Shown here: positions 1 through 11,517 of the stretch, piece by piece
Position numbering within the stretch: position 1 is the first letter of the stretch
How the letters are laid out: the number at the start of each line of letters is the position of its first letter
Assembly: GCF_037893015.1 (NCBI RefSeq)
Contig: NC_133660.1
Location: forward strand, 160,760,937-160,824,936
Direction: 5' to 3'
Source: Macrotis lagotis
Taxonomy: Eukaryota; Chordata; Mammalia; Peramelemorphia; Peramelidae
Length of the DNA stretch: 64,000 bases
Made by a program: the position numbers and the translations under genes
The notes under the pieces: model-generated
The model's input: the letters and a program-made list of their open reading frames with translations, nothing else
Told to the model about the DNA's origin: nothing
Database searches by the model: none

Positions 1-467
1 CTAATGGAGGAAAAAAGTAAATATTCAAATTGAAAATAGAAGGATGACTCTTAAGGTCTAACTTGCCATTCTCATGAGCTGGGTACTTTTAAATAAGATA
101 TTATCTGATCCTATTGGACTCTACCATCTGATTTCCAATTTTACCATTTGAATCCTCCCTGTAAGACATTACATCTGACAATGTATGACATACCTTGTTG
201 AAACTAATTTATTTATGTAATAATTCAACTTGAGCTGATTCTTTATATAACTTTAGAAGAGTTCATGTGTGAAATCATCTCTTTTTTGGCTGGACAATAA
301 AACAGGATAAGATCTAGAAAGATATTACAAAATAGTTTTCCCCATAGGCACTCAGTTGTGAGTCTTCAGCCCTCATCCCTCTTTGGGGAATTATTTGCAG
401 TCTTCCCTGCATGTAGTAAATCTACCACCTGGAGCTTCACAACTTAGGCTGCTCTTTGTTTCTGATG
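1..467. other. Unassigned intergenic DNA
   Basis: AT-rich sequence with no recognised repeat, exon or RNA gene. The short open frames overlapping its right end run into the following SINE and have no protein-like content. Confidence 0.4.
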
Positions 468-630
468 GGGATTTTTGTTTTTTATTTATTTTTAGGTTTT
501 TGCAAGGCAAATGGGTAAGTGGCTTACCCAAAGCCACACAGGTAATTATTAAGTGTCTGATTTCAGATTTGAACTCAGGTCCTCCTGACTCCAGGGCTGG
601 TGCTCTATCCATTGCACCACCTAGCTGCTC
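468..630 (-). repeat. SINE-A copy, antisense
   Basis: Reads T-run, TTTTTGCAAGGCAAATGGG, GTAATTATTAAGTGTCTGA, then CACCTAGCTGC, the reverse complement of the window's commonest SINE. The tRNA-like head is at the right end and the poly(A) side at the left. Confidence 0.88.
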
Positions 631-998
631 TGATTTTTTTTTATTTTTAATATTAATATGCCAGTGGTATTTTAGTGATTTCTGACCAATTAAGAACCAA
701 CCTGACTCACCAAACTAATTTTAAAACTCAGTAATTTGGTACATTGTGATTCACTAAATAGACTAATGAAACTAGTGTAAAGAATAATAATATAAAGGCT
801 TTTTCTTGAGTAGGTAGGAAGAAGTAAGGACTGAGTTGAAGTTGACTTGACCTCACCCCATTTCCACAATGGGAAAGTGGCTATATTACAACTAGCCACA
901 AATATCAATTTCCAGCCCCCCCCCCCCCCCGCCAGTTTGTTACCAGATCTTAACACTCATCACTTCTCTAGTATTTAGTTTATGAGAAAAAGTTGCAC
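631..998. other. Unassigned DNA with poly(C) run
   Basis: No recognisable feature except a 15-base C run at 916-930. Confidence 0.4.
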
Positions 999-999
999 A

Positions 1000-1200
1000 T
1001 AAAGGTTTGCAAAGTATTTTTCATATTTCAATTCATATGACTCTCACAATAGCCTTTTGAGGTGATTCATTTTACAGATGAGGAAAAAGGCAGAGAGGTT
1101 CAGAGACTTAACCAGGGCATCACAGCTAGTATCTAAGGCAAGATTTGAAATCAGATGTTCCTGATTCCCAAATTCCTTTCTCTATCCATTAACTTATACT
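1000..1200 (-). repeat. MIR/CORE-SINE copy, antisense
   Basis: Contains TTTTACAGATGAGGAAAAAGG, AGAGGTTCAGAGACTTAACC and a degraded GATTTGAAATCAGATGTTC, matching the reverse complement of the MIR core and tRNA-related part. Confidence 0.75.
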
Positions 1201-2160
1201 AAGGATTTGCCATTTGGTGGCAATTAATAAGTTTTATGGGATCCTGGCCTTTAGGGTACAGTTTGAGAGTCCAAACCATTTACTTAATGTCTGGTACACA
1301 ATAAGCTTGTCAATAATACAGGCCTGTGGAGTTGACTCACTCCCATTCTATAACTCAGGGCTGGTGAACTGACTCATTAACTGAAAGGCTTAAATTAGAA
1401 AATTCTCTTTGAAATTACTGAGAAAATGCCTACTCATAGCTCATTGCATTAACCCATATCCTGATGTGGAGTTCTCCAACAGTTTTGTTTGTGTTGAGGT
1501 ATTTCCCATAACAACCAGAAATAAAAACAGTAGAGGAGCACAGGCATAGTCTTGTGTCTCTGACCACTCTCAGACTTCCTGCAAAATGGGGATTTGGGAA
1601 GCTTCCAAGTAAATGATTCACCCACAGCTCCAGCTGCAGCCGTCATCAAATGGTTTCATTTCTTCACCTAGCATGGACCCAGTTTTCATTGAGACCTGTT
1701 TTGAAAGGCTGCCTCTGATTATTTTCTCCAGACTCACTTCACTTACTTTCTCTAGACTCTTACCCACATTTCATCTCTCTGTTGGCTGCTTCTCTCTCTC
1801 TGGAGTCATTTTAATTACAACAATTCTTAATTAAGGGAGTCATCAAAACTTTGCACAGTTGAAAGTGGTCTTTGGGGGGAACTACTTATTTCCATCTGAA
1901 CCTTAAAAAAACCCCTTCCAAAACTACCCAACCTGGGGTCATAAAACCTTACTAGCATGGCTAGGAAGAAATAACCACTGTCTTCCAGTTCACTTTGGGA
2001 TAGCTCTAGTGATGAGGAACCAAAGCCTTTTGAAACTCCCACTTAGTGCTACTAGTTGTGCCATCTGGAACCATAACAACCCTTCAAGGATTTCAAGGGA
2101 GTTCTCATGTTTTGTGCAACTATCCCTGCTTTAGGTAAGTTTTCTCCAAAACTAAACTAT
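1201..2160. other. Unassigned intergenic DNA
   Basis: About 950 bases without a recognised repeat or exon. Open frames on both strands are under 75 codons and carry no known motif. Confidence 0.4.
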
Positions 2161-2164
2161 TCCT

Positions 2165-2345
2165 TCAACTCATATTCCGGTAGGATGATCTCCAGATCCC
2201 TCACCATCCTGGTTGCCCTCTTGGTCCTCCACTTAGCAATGTCTTTTGGAAAACATGTTGATCAGAGATAACCTCAGTATTCACATGTAGTCTGACTAGG
2301 ACATAAAAAGAGTATCCTTAGTTCCCTAGGCCTGGACATTTTTTA
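2165..2345 (-). repeat. L3/CR1 LINE 3' fragment, antisense
   Basis: The segment ATCTCCAGATCCCTCACCATCCTGGTTGCCCTCTTGG (2190-2226) resembles the reverse complement of the L3/CR1 3' region as remembered. Old and degraded; boundaries approximate. Confidence 0.5.
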
Positions 2346-2555
2346 GGAAACTGAGCTCTCATATTTTCCTGAGTTATATATTCTCTAAGAGGAAAAACAC
2401 AACAATGTTAACTTCTCAGTATCAACCCTAGTATATCCAGCAGTGATGTCACAGTTTCCCTTCCCTTTCCCATGAGATGGCATATTTTTTTGGTTGAACA
2501 ACAACCAGACAACACAAAGCTAGCAGATTCGTTATATTCTAAGTATGGGCAATTT

Positions 2556-3110
2556 GTAATTTTTTTCCAATTATATGCAAAGGTAGTTTTCAACATTCAT
2601 CCCTTCCCTCTCCCTCCCTGTGGCAGTTTACAACCTGATAAAAGTTGTACATATATACAATAAAAGAAGCTTTAAAAAGCATGTTTTGCTCTGCGTTCTG
2701 AATCAATAGTTTGTTTTTTTTTTCCCCTCTGTATGTGGATGACATTTTCCATCCATGTCTTTTAGGATTGTCCTTGATCACTGAACTACTAAGAGAAGCT
2801 GAGTCCATCACAGTTGATATTGATGCCTTACAATGTTCTGGTTCTGTTCAATTCACACAAATCTTTCCATCCTTTTCTAAAGTCTGGTCTCTTGATTAAT
2901 TACTAAACAATAGTACTCCATATCATTCAAATACTACAATTTATTCAGCCATCCCTCAGTTGATAACATCTCTCCTTTTCCAGTTCTTTACCCCTACAAA
3001 AACAACTTCTATAAATATGTTTGTTCATGTTTCCCAATATGAACAAATTTCTAATCTTTAATATTCCAAAATATCCAAAATACTCCTTAGTCCCAACCTG
3101 TGTCAAAAAA
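2556..3110 (-). repeat. L1 3' end, antisense (older group)
   Basis: Starts with the reverse complement of the marsupial L1 tail (TTTTCCAATTATATGCAAAGG, TTTTCAACATTCATC). It continues through blocks seen in every other L1 copy here, such as TCTGTATGTGGATGACATTTT and GATTGTCCTTGATCACTGAA. It is 5'-truncated and diverged. Confidence 0.82.
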
Positions 3111-3249
3111 CTCTTCCAAGTATTCCTTAAACCTTTTGATGATAGATTGACTAACCTGCTGCATTGCTCTCTACTGATTTCATTATCAATCAGTATTCTC
3201 ACTTTTTTAGAGATCACAGTAATAACCCTAATGCTTATTCCCTGAATGT

Positions 3250-3760
3250 GCCAATCTCTCTGGTAGATCTTACAGATGAGAAAACAAGCAGAAAGGTGAC
3301 ATGTTCAAAATCACAAGGCAGAAAAAAATAATTTTTTTTAATTTGACTGATTTCTTGTTTTTATATTACTTTTAATTTCAAAATACATCTCCCTCTTTTC
3401 TCCCCAGTAATTGATCCATTATAATAAAGAATTAAAGAGAAAAAAGCAATTTAGCAAAACTAATAATCCAGTCTGTTAAGTATAATGTTCTATACTTAGA
3501 CCCTTCTTCCCCATATGAAAAAAAGAGGAAGGTCCATTTCAAATAATTTAAAATTAAAAAAAAACCCAAGACACAGGAGGTTCCAAGGGAAAGAATCAGA
3601 GAACCTGAACTTACATGCTTATTCTGCTACTTTTCTACCCTTAGTCTCAGTTTCCACATCTGTAAAATGAGGTATTAGTCTAGATGACCTGGAATGTGCT
3701 CCTTTCCACTGCAAACTGATGGTCCTTCCAACTCTTAACATTCTGATTAATTGCTTTCTC
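3250..3760. repeat. Degraded MIR pieces and unassigned DNA
   Basis: 3260-3325 contains an antisense MIR core remnant (CTTACAGATGAGAAAACAAG). 3640-3735 holds a sense core remnant (CTCAGTTTCCACATCTGTAAAATGAGG). Between them lies AT-rich sequence I cannot name. Confidence 0.5.
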
Positions 3761-3904
3761 TAAAAACATAAAAAAATCCAAACATTTCCATTCTTTCCAC
3801 TTCCTATTTCATAATTTTCCCTTTTCTCTATAAAATATCTAAGTTCTGCCCACTACTTCCCATATTCCCTATAATCTATGATTCCCCTGTTGTTCTGAAA
3901 AATA

Positions 3905-4395
3905 TCATAAACAGGGAGATTTCAGGCAAACATGAAATGACTGATGCTGAGTGAAGTGAGCAGAACCCCGAGAATTTATACACATTGACAGTAACGTTCT
4001 ATGCTAATCAACTCTGATAGTCTTAGTTTTTCTCAGCAGGACACCAATGAAAGATAACTCAAAAAGTCTTATGATAAAAAAATGCCATCCACATTCAGAG
4101 AAAGAACTATGAAATCTGAATGCAGACCAAAGCATACTATTTTCACTTTTTAAAAATCAATTTGGTTTTTTTCTTTATCATGGTTTTTTCCCATTTGTTC
4201 TGATTATTTTTTACAATATGACTAATATGGAAATATGTTTAACATGATTGTACATATATAACCTATTTCAGATTACTCACTGTCATAGGAAGGTAGGAAA
4301 ATATGGAACTCAAAATCTTACAAAAATGAATGTTGGAAACTATTTTAAATGTAATTGGAAAAAATTTAATTTAAAATTTCAAAAAATAATCTATG
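3905..4395 (+). repeat. L1 3' end, sense (older group)
   Basis: Contains CTGATGCTGAGTGAAGTGAGCAGAACC, AGAAAGAACTATGAAATCTGAATGCAGACC and the tail TGTTGGAAACTATTTTAAATGTAATTGG. This is the last part of a marsupial L1 3' region, heavily truncated at its 5' end. Confidence 0.85.
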
Positions 4396-4574
4396 TTTCC
4401 CATATCTTATTTATTTTTCCATAACAGCTGTTATCCATTTGGCCTCACAAGAAAACTAGAGTGGTGATTTCAAGGTTATCTCATTCACAAACCATTCTAA
4501 ACAGATGAGAGACAAACCCATTTTAAAGACTTTCCAAAAGGGAGTTGACAGTTTCCCCCATTTACTCCTAGTCT

Positions 4575-4850
4575 TTCAATCAGTCATAATAATAGCTAAC
4601 ATTTATTAAGTGTAGATAAGCCAGTCACTGGGTTTTTTTTCAATTATTCTCTCCTTTGATCATCCCACAGAGGATAATTTAAAAAGAGCAATAGGTCTGG
4701 AGCCAAAAGACCAGACATGAAGTCTTGCTCTGCCCCACTTAACCAGCTGTATGATCTAAAACATTTTTTACCTCTCCAAACCTCACCTTTAAAATTAAGA
4801 TGATATGTATCCTGCTGGCCTCACTATAAATTTAGAAGTATCATCTGTGA
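4575..4850. repeat. Two MIR remnants, opposite orientations
   Basis: 4583-4680 resembles an antisense MIR 3' end (AATAATAGCTAACATTTATTAAG). 4690-4830 resembles a sense MIR (CTGGAGCCAAAAGACC, then TTAACCAGCTGTATGATC). Both are diverged. Confidence 0.5.
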
Positions 4851-6689
4851 TGGGAGTTTCTTCTTGATCCAAAGTCTTGATCTAAAAATCCATATCTAGC
4901 TCTATTAATATTTGCTATTCATATGGAACTTGAGCTATGAATTTTCAGAATTGAGGACTATTTTATGGGCACCTGAATGCTATGCCAGTAAGGTTTATCC
5001 TCACAAGACACAGATGAAAGCAAACCTCAGCTCTCCCCGGTGTATTTGTGGTCCCAGTGTCGGTACTTTGCCAATAAGTAAGTATATAAACCAAGTACCA
5101 CGGACAGATCATGGCTTAAGCAGGGTCCTGATTAGTTCAGGTGAAAATGAACTAACTGTAAAAGATCTGGAACAAACCCATGAGAGAAAAGTCTAATTAT
5201 GGCCTTGAGGTTGGGTCGAGCAACCTTGAGAAGCCATATCACCATAGTTGGTTGTTTCCTCACAATTCAAATACTTAGAAACTGAATCACGAATTCAGCT
5301 CTCTCTTAACAACAGTCATTTCTATTTTTGTAGAACTGCCCTTTTTTCTTTTTTTTTTTAAATATTCCTCAATATAGCTAGTTATCCATAAGCACAAAGT
5401 TCTTCCACTGGCAGCAGTAACTCTACCCAACAGCCTTACAACACCAGCAGTTTCTTCTTCCCAGTCTTAGTTTAAAAGCTCATTTAACTATTTTTCCTCC
5501 TTTCCTAGTGCATAATCATGAATTTTTCTCAGCCTGATACTTAAATACAGTACAAAACTAGAGGAGAACAGGGATGTGAATATTTTGATTGGCTTAAAAC
5601 AGTCAGACAGAGAGTATTCTGTTGAAACACAAGTCAAAATATCACTTTTCTCTGGATAAACAAAAGCTACTTTGTAAAAACTAATTAGCTCACTAGGACT
5701 GAGAAATGGCCTGAAGATTTGGAACAGCTGGAAATTCAAGGGAGCAGAGATAAGTGCTTTTGAGAACACAAAAGAAAACAATAGGAGACAAACTTCTATT
5801 ATTCTCTTAGAATGTGAACTCCTGGAAAACAGGCAATGGCTTGCTTTTTTATTTCAATCTCCAGCCCTTTGCCCACAGAAGTGATTAAGTAATGCTTTTT
5901 CATTAATTCATCCTATTCCCAGGTCAGCCTTTACTCCCCATTTAGCCTTGGGGAATGACTTCACTTGCTTCCTAATTCTCAGTCATTGCCTATGTTAAAC
6001 AAGGATATCTTTTTTTCCCATGAATTCATCTTCTAAGGAAAAATGAAGGAAAATTAATCTCTACAAGGCTCTGAACCCCTCCCCACCCCCACCCTGGGAG
6101 AAGAAGAAGGGAGCTTAACACATTCAGTGATAATTGCAATAAATATAAACCACTGAACAAAAGTCAGATCAAGAGACTAATCTTACATTGGACTGCCTAT
6201 GGCAGCAATCAGTTCTCCAACTAATTCAAATCTTTTGACTCTTAACAAAATTCAAACTTCATGTGAAGTTTGTGAATTAAGCCATTGGTAATGGGCATTA
6301 CTGATTACATGGTAAAAGCCAAGGACTGAAGGATTTAAATAGTTTGATCTTTGTCACATGCTTAAACGTTCACTCAGAGGAACTCATCCTGAAACAATCA
6401 CCACAGAAAAGCCAGAAAGGGTCAAAATGAGGTCAGTAATTCATGGTATGTGTGTAGTACAAGCTTTATTTTTAGATCTTTAGAACCTAACAGGAAAACT
6501 TAGAACAACTTATGGAGTCAAAGAACAGAAGGGTGATTCAGGGATTATTCACCCCCTGCCCAACTCCACTAGAGACCCACCATTACCCACCATTCATCAG
6601 CCATTTAACTTCTTGGCTGTGTCCAACTCTTAACTCTGCTATTATAAAGCATAATCAATGACAATCATGCTAAAATCCCTTTTTCTATT
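4851..6689. other. Unassigned intergenic DNA, about 1.8 kb
   Basis: The longest SINE- and L1-free block left of 15 kb. The 94-codon open frame at 4912-5196 shows no motif, signal peptide or membrane segment, and there is no promoter or splice context. I see nothing else in it. Confidence 0.4.
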
Positions 6690-7510
6690 TATTTAGTATT
6701 TTATTTTTCCTCCAATTACATGTAAAAACAATTTTTAACATTCGTTTTTTGAGTTTCAAATTTTCTCCCTTCCTCCCAGTCAACCTCCCCCATTGAGTAA
6801 ACAAGCAATTTGATATAGGTTATAAATGTAAAGTCATGCAAAACATTTCCAAAATAGTCATGTTATGAAAGAAAACATAAATCTCTCTTACCCCCCTAAA
6901 AAAAAAACCTCAAGAAAAATAAAGTTTAAAAAAAAGTATGTTTCACTTTGTATTCAGACACCATCAGCTCTTTCTCTAGGGATAGATTGAATTCTGCACC
7001 ATAAGTCCTTCAGAGTTGTTTTGAGTCCTTGTATTTCTGAGGAAAGTTAAGTCATCACAATATTGCTGTTACTTAGTACATAATACATTTCATTTTGCAT
7101 TGGTTCATGTAAGTCTTTCCAGATTTTCTGAGAGCATCCTGCTTATCATTTCTTTTTTTAAAAATTTTTTTAATTTATTTTAGGCAATGGGGTTGAGTGA
7201 CTTGCCCAAGGTCACACAGTCAGGTAATTATTAAGTGTCTGAGGCCAGATTTCAACACAGGTCCTCCTAACTCCAGGGTGAGTGTTCTGTACACTAAGTC
7301 ATCTAACTGCCCCTGCTTATCATTTCTTATAGCAGAATAGCATTCCATCATAATCACATACTACAATATGTTCAGTCATTCCCCAACTGCCCACCTGTGT
7401 TTTGAAAACATTTTTTAAAAATTTTTTGATCAGCAAAAATATACCCTTTCTTTCTCTCCACCCTATTCCCCAATCAATTAAGAATGAAGGGAGGAAAAAC
7501 AAAAGTCTCA
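6690..7510 (-). repeat. L1 3' region, antisense, split by a SINE
   Basis: Antisense L1 tail (CCTCCAATTACATGTAAAAAC) running into L1 3' sequence on both sides of a SINE-A at 7152-7313. Right part resumes with ATAGCAGAATAGCATTCCATC, the complement of the region near the end of L1 ORF2. Confidence 0.82.
7152..7313 (-). repeat. SINE-A copy inside L1, antisense
   Basis: Full SINE-A in reverse (AGGCAATGGGGTTGAGTGAC to TCTAACTGCCCCT). It is flanked by direct copies of GCTTATCATTTCTT (7141-7154 and 7315-7328), the target-site duplication, so it postdates the L1. Confidence 0.9.
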
Positions 7511-7604
7511 TTACAAACAAGTATGATCAAGCAAGACATTTTGATCATATCTAAAAGATATATATATATGTATGTATTGTGTCAGTAAATTAGTATATTC
7601 AAAC

Positions 7605-7808
7605 ATACATATTTTGGTCAATTAATTGTGTCTGACTTTTCATGACTGCATTTGGGATTTTCTTGGCAAAGATAACTGGAATGGTTTGTCATTTTCTTCT
7701 CCAGCTCATTTTAAGATGAGAAAACTGAAGCAAACAGGGTTAAGTGATTTGTCCAAAGTCATACAACCTAGTAAGTGTCTGAGACTAGATTTGAACTCAG
7801 GTCCTCTC
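7605..7808 (-). repeat. SINE-B copy, antisense, cut by GYG1 retrocopy
   Basis: Contains GGGATTTTCTTGGCAAAGATA, CATTTTCTTCTCCAGCTCATTTTAAGATGAGAAAACTGAAG and GATTTGAACTCAGGTCCTC. The element stops at 7808 where the GYG1 retrocopy begins. Its sequence resumes after 9402 with AACTCCAG. Confidence 0.8.
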
Positions 7809-9392
7809 TTTTTTTTTTGTTTGTGATAGCATTTATTAAATTTGTGACTGAATTTGACAATGTTACATTGCTTTTCCATAAAAGAATTGGGACCACCAGG
7901 GCAGTCTCTGATCAATTCTGAAATATCTATCTACTATGGGAAAGACAGCAAGGCAAATCATAGCCATTCCCACTTCATGAAGATAAAGGAAAAATGACTG
8001 GAGCCCAGCTCTTCAGATTTCAAGAACTGAGGCCAATAAGCTTAATGGCTTCATTCCCTCTCATCAGATTTATTGGTAATTAGCATTAAATAGAAAATTT
8101 CTTGTTTTCTCTGAATGATCAGAAAATGAGCTTTTTATGTTACTTCACTTCTTGACTTTTGTCCAGTTTTCACCTTTAGTACTCTAAAACCTTCAAACGT
8201 AGAGCTTTTGTCAAAGCCGCTAGCAACTGTAACAACCATACTCAACACTTCTAGATGCTAATTTATCTGGAATCAGTCCTGTGTAGCCAAAGTTTGCACA
8301 GAGAACATGGAGATGTTCTCTACAGAAGATAAGTGTCCAATTTCCTCTTGATATTATCAAAGGAATCTGCTCCCATGTAATCAGCCTGTCCTTGCTCCCA
8401 CCGCTCCTTGCCTTCTTCTGAGGATATAAATGGTTGGGGTGGAGGGCCGAGGTCCCCAATGGACATATGTGAGATTGCATTTGTGAAGGTGTCTTTAACA
8501 ACTCCAAAATGCTGGAGTAAAGGCAGAATGTTGGTGGTAAAGATGTCCCACCACATGGTGAGGAATTTAGGGTCGATTACAGTGGGGTCATGAGTGTCCT
8601 CTTGACCGTTTTTGTTTTGGGGTCATAGGTATAATTCCACGGTTTGATTAATCCTAAGAAATGCACGACTTTGGCATTTGCTCCAAATGCTTTAAATGCT
8701 GGGAGGTAGGAGTATATAGAAATGCTGCTTAGGTTATAAATAAATGGCAGGTGCTTTCTGATATCTGTGGTTGCCCAACTGCTAAAGAAGGTGTTCAGCA
8801 AACCCTGGTCCCCACCATCAAAGCTGCCTTGTTCAGAAGCCATATGCAACAGCTGATTGTATGTTTCAATGGAAGGTCGGTAAACAAAAACTCCAGAATT
8901 GAAACAGTCAGGCCACCCTGGGTCCTGTGCTGCTCATAGTTCCTCTCTCTCAAAAAGCTCATCGATATTTGTCAGTACCAGAGTATCTGCATCCATGAAC
9001 ACACATTTTGAATACTGAATTAGTGACCAGCAATGGAGTTTGGTTAACGTGACCCCCAGTTCAGGTCTTTTCATTAAGGTTAGATGAGCTGAATCTCTGC
9101 TATCCAAGATGTGGACCATGATGACTTCATCAAAAATCTTCTCTAAAACTTCCCTCATAGACTCGGAGACCTGTGGGGTTATCAACACGGTTAACCTTTT
9201 CGTCGTCCTGTGTTGTTTCGGTGAGGAGACGAGCCCCAAGGCTCCTCTGGCATAGGAATCATTTGTTGACAAGGTCACAAAAGACTTATCTGTCATGGTG
9301 CTGGAGAACTGGGGTTTGCCGGGGAGGGAGTGAGTGGGGAACGTAGGGAGCCCAAGAAGCGGGGCGAGGGGGCACCCGAGCGGAGCAGCTGG
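7809..9392 (-). pseudogene. GYG1: Processed pseudogene of GYG1 (glycogenin-1)
   Basis: Intronless copy of glycogenin-1 mRNA, the self-glucosylating glycosyltransferase that primes glycogen synthesis. The ATG is at 9294-9296 ([19 protein letters not shown]) and the stop at 8320-8322 after KRKLDTYLL. The GT8 donor-binding DAD motif (MDADTLVL), the [16 protein letters not shown] stretch around the acceptor tyrosine, and the conserved end ([20 protein letters not shown]) are all readable. About 97 bases of 5' UTR precede the ATG. The 3' UTR carries AATAAA (complement 7832-7837) and ends in an A-tail (T-run 7809-7818). Ten-base target duplications AGGTCCTCTC flank it (7799-7808, 9393-9402). It is broken by an in-frame TGA where Ser follows REEL (near 8934) and by a one-base deletion near 8585 that shifts the last 80 codons. 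It is not expected to make enzyme; no intron remnant is seen. Confidence 0.95.
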
Positions 9393-9402
9393 AGGTCCTC
9401 TC

Positions 9403-9438
9403 AACTCCAGTCTGTCTCTGTCTCTGTCTCTGTCTCTG

Positions 9439-9470
<32 letters not shown>

Positions 9471-9482
9471 CTCCCTCTCTCT

Positions 9483-9515
<33 letters not shown>
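9403..9515 (+). repeat. Compound microsatellite (TCTCTG)n-(TC)n-(CA)n
   Basis: AACTCCAG continues the split SINE-B, then TCTCTG units run 9411-9458, TC-rich sequence to 9484 and CA repeats 9485-9514. The long arginine/aspartate and serine/leucine open frames over this stretch are repeat artefacts. Confidence 0.93.
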
Positions 9516-9517
<2 letters not shown>

Positions 9518-9555
9518 TCTTGGTCCTTTGCCTCTCCAAAGAGGCAAGTAGGATG

Positions 9556-10110
9556 TTTCATCAAGAGTCTTTTGGAATTGTGGTCAGTCATTACATTGAT
9601 CACAGTTCCTAAGTCTTTCAAAGTTATTTATGTTTATAATATTGTCATTGTAAAATTGTTCTTTTGATTCTGTTTATTTCACTATGCATTGATCATACAA
9701 ATCTTTCTAGGTTTCTTTGAACCCATCCCCTTCATCATTTTTTTTTAGATTTTTCAAGGCAATGGGGTTAAGTGGCTTGTCCAAGGCCACGCGGCTAGGT
9801 AATTATTAAGTGTCTGAGGTGGAATTTGAACCCTTCATCATTTCTTATAGCACAATTGTATTCCATCACAATCATATGATATAACTTGTTCAACCATTTC
9901 CTAATTGATCAGCAAAAATATACCCTTCATCTCCTTGGTTTCCAAATCTCTGGAACCTCAAAAAGAGTTTCTATAAATATTTTTATCAAAGTAGGTTTAT
10001 TTTGCTTAGGGACAAATCTCTTTTTTTTAACCTTCCCTCTAATTCCCCTTCTCCCTTTTCTTTATCTCTACTATTTCCCTGTTTAGTGAAAAGTGGTTAA
10101 GAAAACATTT
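9556..10110 (-). repeat. L1 3' region, antisense, with SINE insertion
   Basis: Antisense L1 (TTACATTGATCACAGTTCCTAAG, then AGCACAATTGTATTCCATCAC and TTGATCAGCAAAAATATACCC), interrupted by a short SINE-A at 9737-9825. Confidence 0.78.
9737..9825 (-). repeat. 5'-truncated SINE-A, antisense
   Basis: Holds only the A-tail half of SINE-A (TTTTTCAAGGCAATGGGG to GTCTGAGGTGGAATTTGAA). Direct copies of CCCTTCATCATTT at about 9727-9740 and 9830-9842 are the target duplication. Confidence 0.85.
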
Positions 10111-10249
10111 TTCTGACACCCCAAAGTCATGGATTTATAGGAAAAATTATATGTGACAAAACAAATCTTATAATAATAATAGTATTTATAAAGCATTTTA
10201 TGGTGTACAAAATGCACCAAACAAGAAATAGAGTACATTATAATTTGAA

Positions 10250-11515
10250 AAATGGATGATTTTGACTATTAAATTTTGACTATTAAATTCAAAAATTCAG
10301 AATTCAAAAAGCCAATGCTGCCAAGATTAGAATGAAAACCAAAAGCTGTGAGACAATTTTTACAGCAAGGGGTTCTGATAAAGGTCTCGTTTCTTTTCTT
10401 TTCTTAGTTTCCACAAGGCAACGCTCGAAGTTACACAGCTAGGTAATTATTAAGTGTTTGAGATTGGACTTGAACTCAGGTCCTCCTGACTCCAGGGTGG
10501 TGTGCTATCCACTTCACCACCTAGCTGCCCCTAAAGATCTCATTTCCAAAACATATAGAGAACTGAATAAATTTATAAGGTTACAATCATTCCTCAGTTG
10601 ATAAATAGTCAAAAGATATGAAGAGGCAGTTTTCAAAAGAAGAAATTAAAGCTATATATAATTATCTGAAAAAATGCTCCAAATTCTTACTGATTAAAGA
10701 AATGCAAATTAAAATACCTATCAGATTGGCTAAAATGACAAAAAGGAAAACAATCACTGTTGGAGAGGTTGTGGGAGGATTGGGACATTAATGCATTGTT
10801 TGCTGGAGTTGTGAATTAATCCAACCAATCTGTAGAGCAATATAGAATTATGCCCAAAGAGCAATAAGACTGATCATACCCTTTGACCTAGAAATTCTAC
10901 TATTAGGCCTATATCCAGAAGAAATCATAAAAAAATGGGGAAAGTCCTATATGTCCCAAAACATTCATAGCAGCTTTTTTGAAGTAACAAAGAATTGGAA
11001 ATGGAGGGATACCCATCATTTTGGGAATGGCTGAACAAGTTATAGTATATGAATGTTATGGAGAATTATCATTCTATAAAAAACCATGAAGGATAGGATT
11101 CTAGAGAAGCATGAAATGAATTACAGGAACTACTGATGCTGAGTGAAGGGAGCAGAACCAAGAGAACATTTTACACATTAACAACATTATGATTTGATCA
11201 ACTTTGATGGATCCAGCTCCTGTCAACAGATCAGAGAGCTAGGACAACCCTCAAAGATCTGCTATGGACAATAATATCCACATACATACAAAGAAAAACA
11301 AAACAAAACAAAACCAAAAAACCCCCTACAGAATCTGAATGAATGCTATGTTCACTTTTTAAGAATTTCTCTTATGTTTTTTACTTCCAATCCCATGATT
11401 TTCTTTCTTTTCCCTTAGTCCTAATTCCTCATATAGAAAATGAGTAATATGCAAACACGTTAAACACAAATGTAGATGTACAATGTTCACTAGAATGCTT
11501 GATAATGTTTACTAC
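10250..11515 (+). repeat. L1 ORF2 end and 3' region, sense
   Basis: Degraded end of L1 ORF2 and its 3' part: TGGGGAAAGTCCTATATGTCCC, GTAACAAAGAATTGGAAATGG, ACTGATGCTGAGTGAAGGGAGC. It contains a SINE-A (10383-10530). The expected L1 tail is displaced to 12030-12170 by an RTE-like fragment. Confidence 0.85.
10383..10530 (-). repeat. SINE-A copy inside L1, antisense
   Basis: Reads CACAAGGCAACGCTCGAAG to CACCACCTAGCTGCCCC. Flanking AAAGGTCTCGTTTC / AAAGATCTCATTTCC is a diverged target duplication. Confidence 0.88.
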
Positions 11516-11517
11516 TA

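Noticed and set aside
4912-5196. 94-codon plus-strand open frame
   Set aside because: No similarity to a known protein, no splice or promoter context; length is expected by chance.
8934-9612. 201-, 111- and 92-codon frames with RDRDRD or SLSLSL runs
   Set aside because: They read through the TCTCTG/CA microsatellite; the only meaningful part is the GYG1 start, which belongs to the processed pseudogene.
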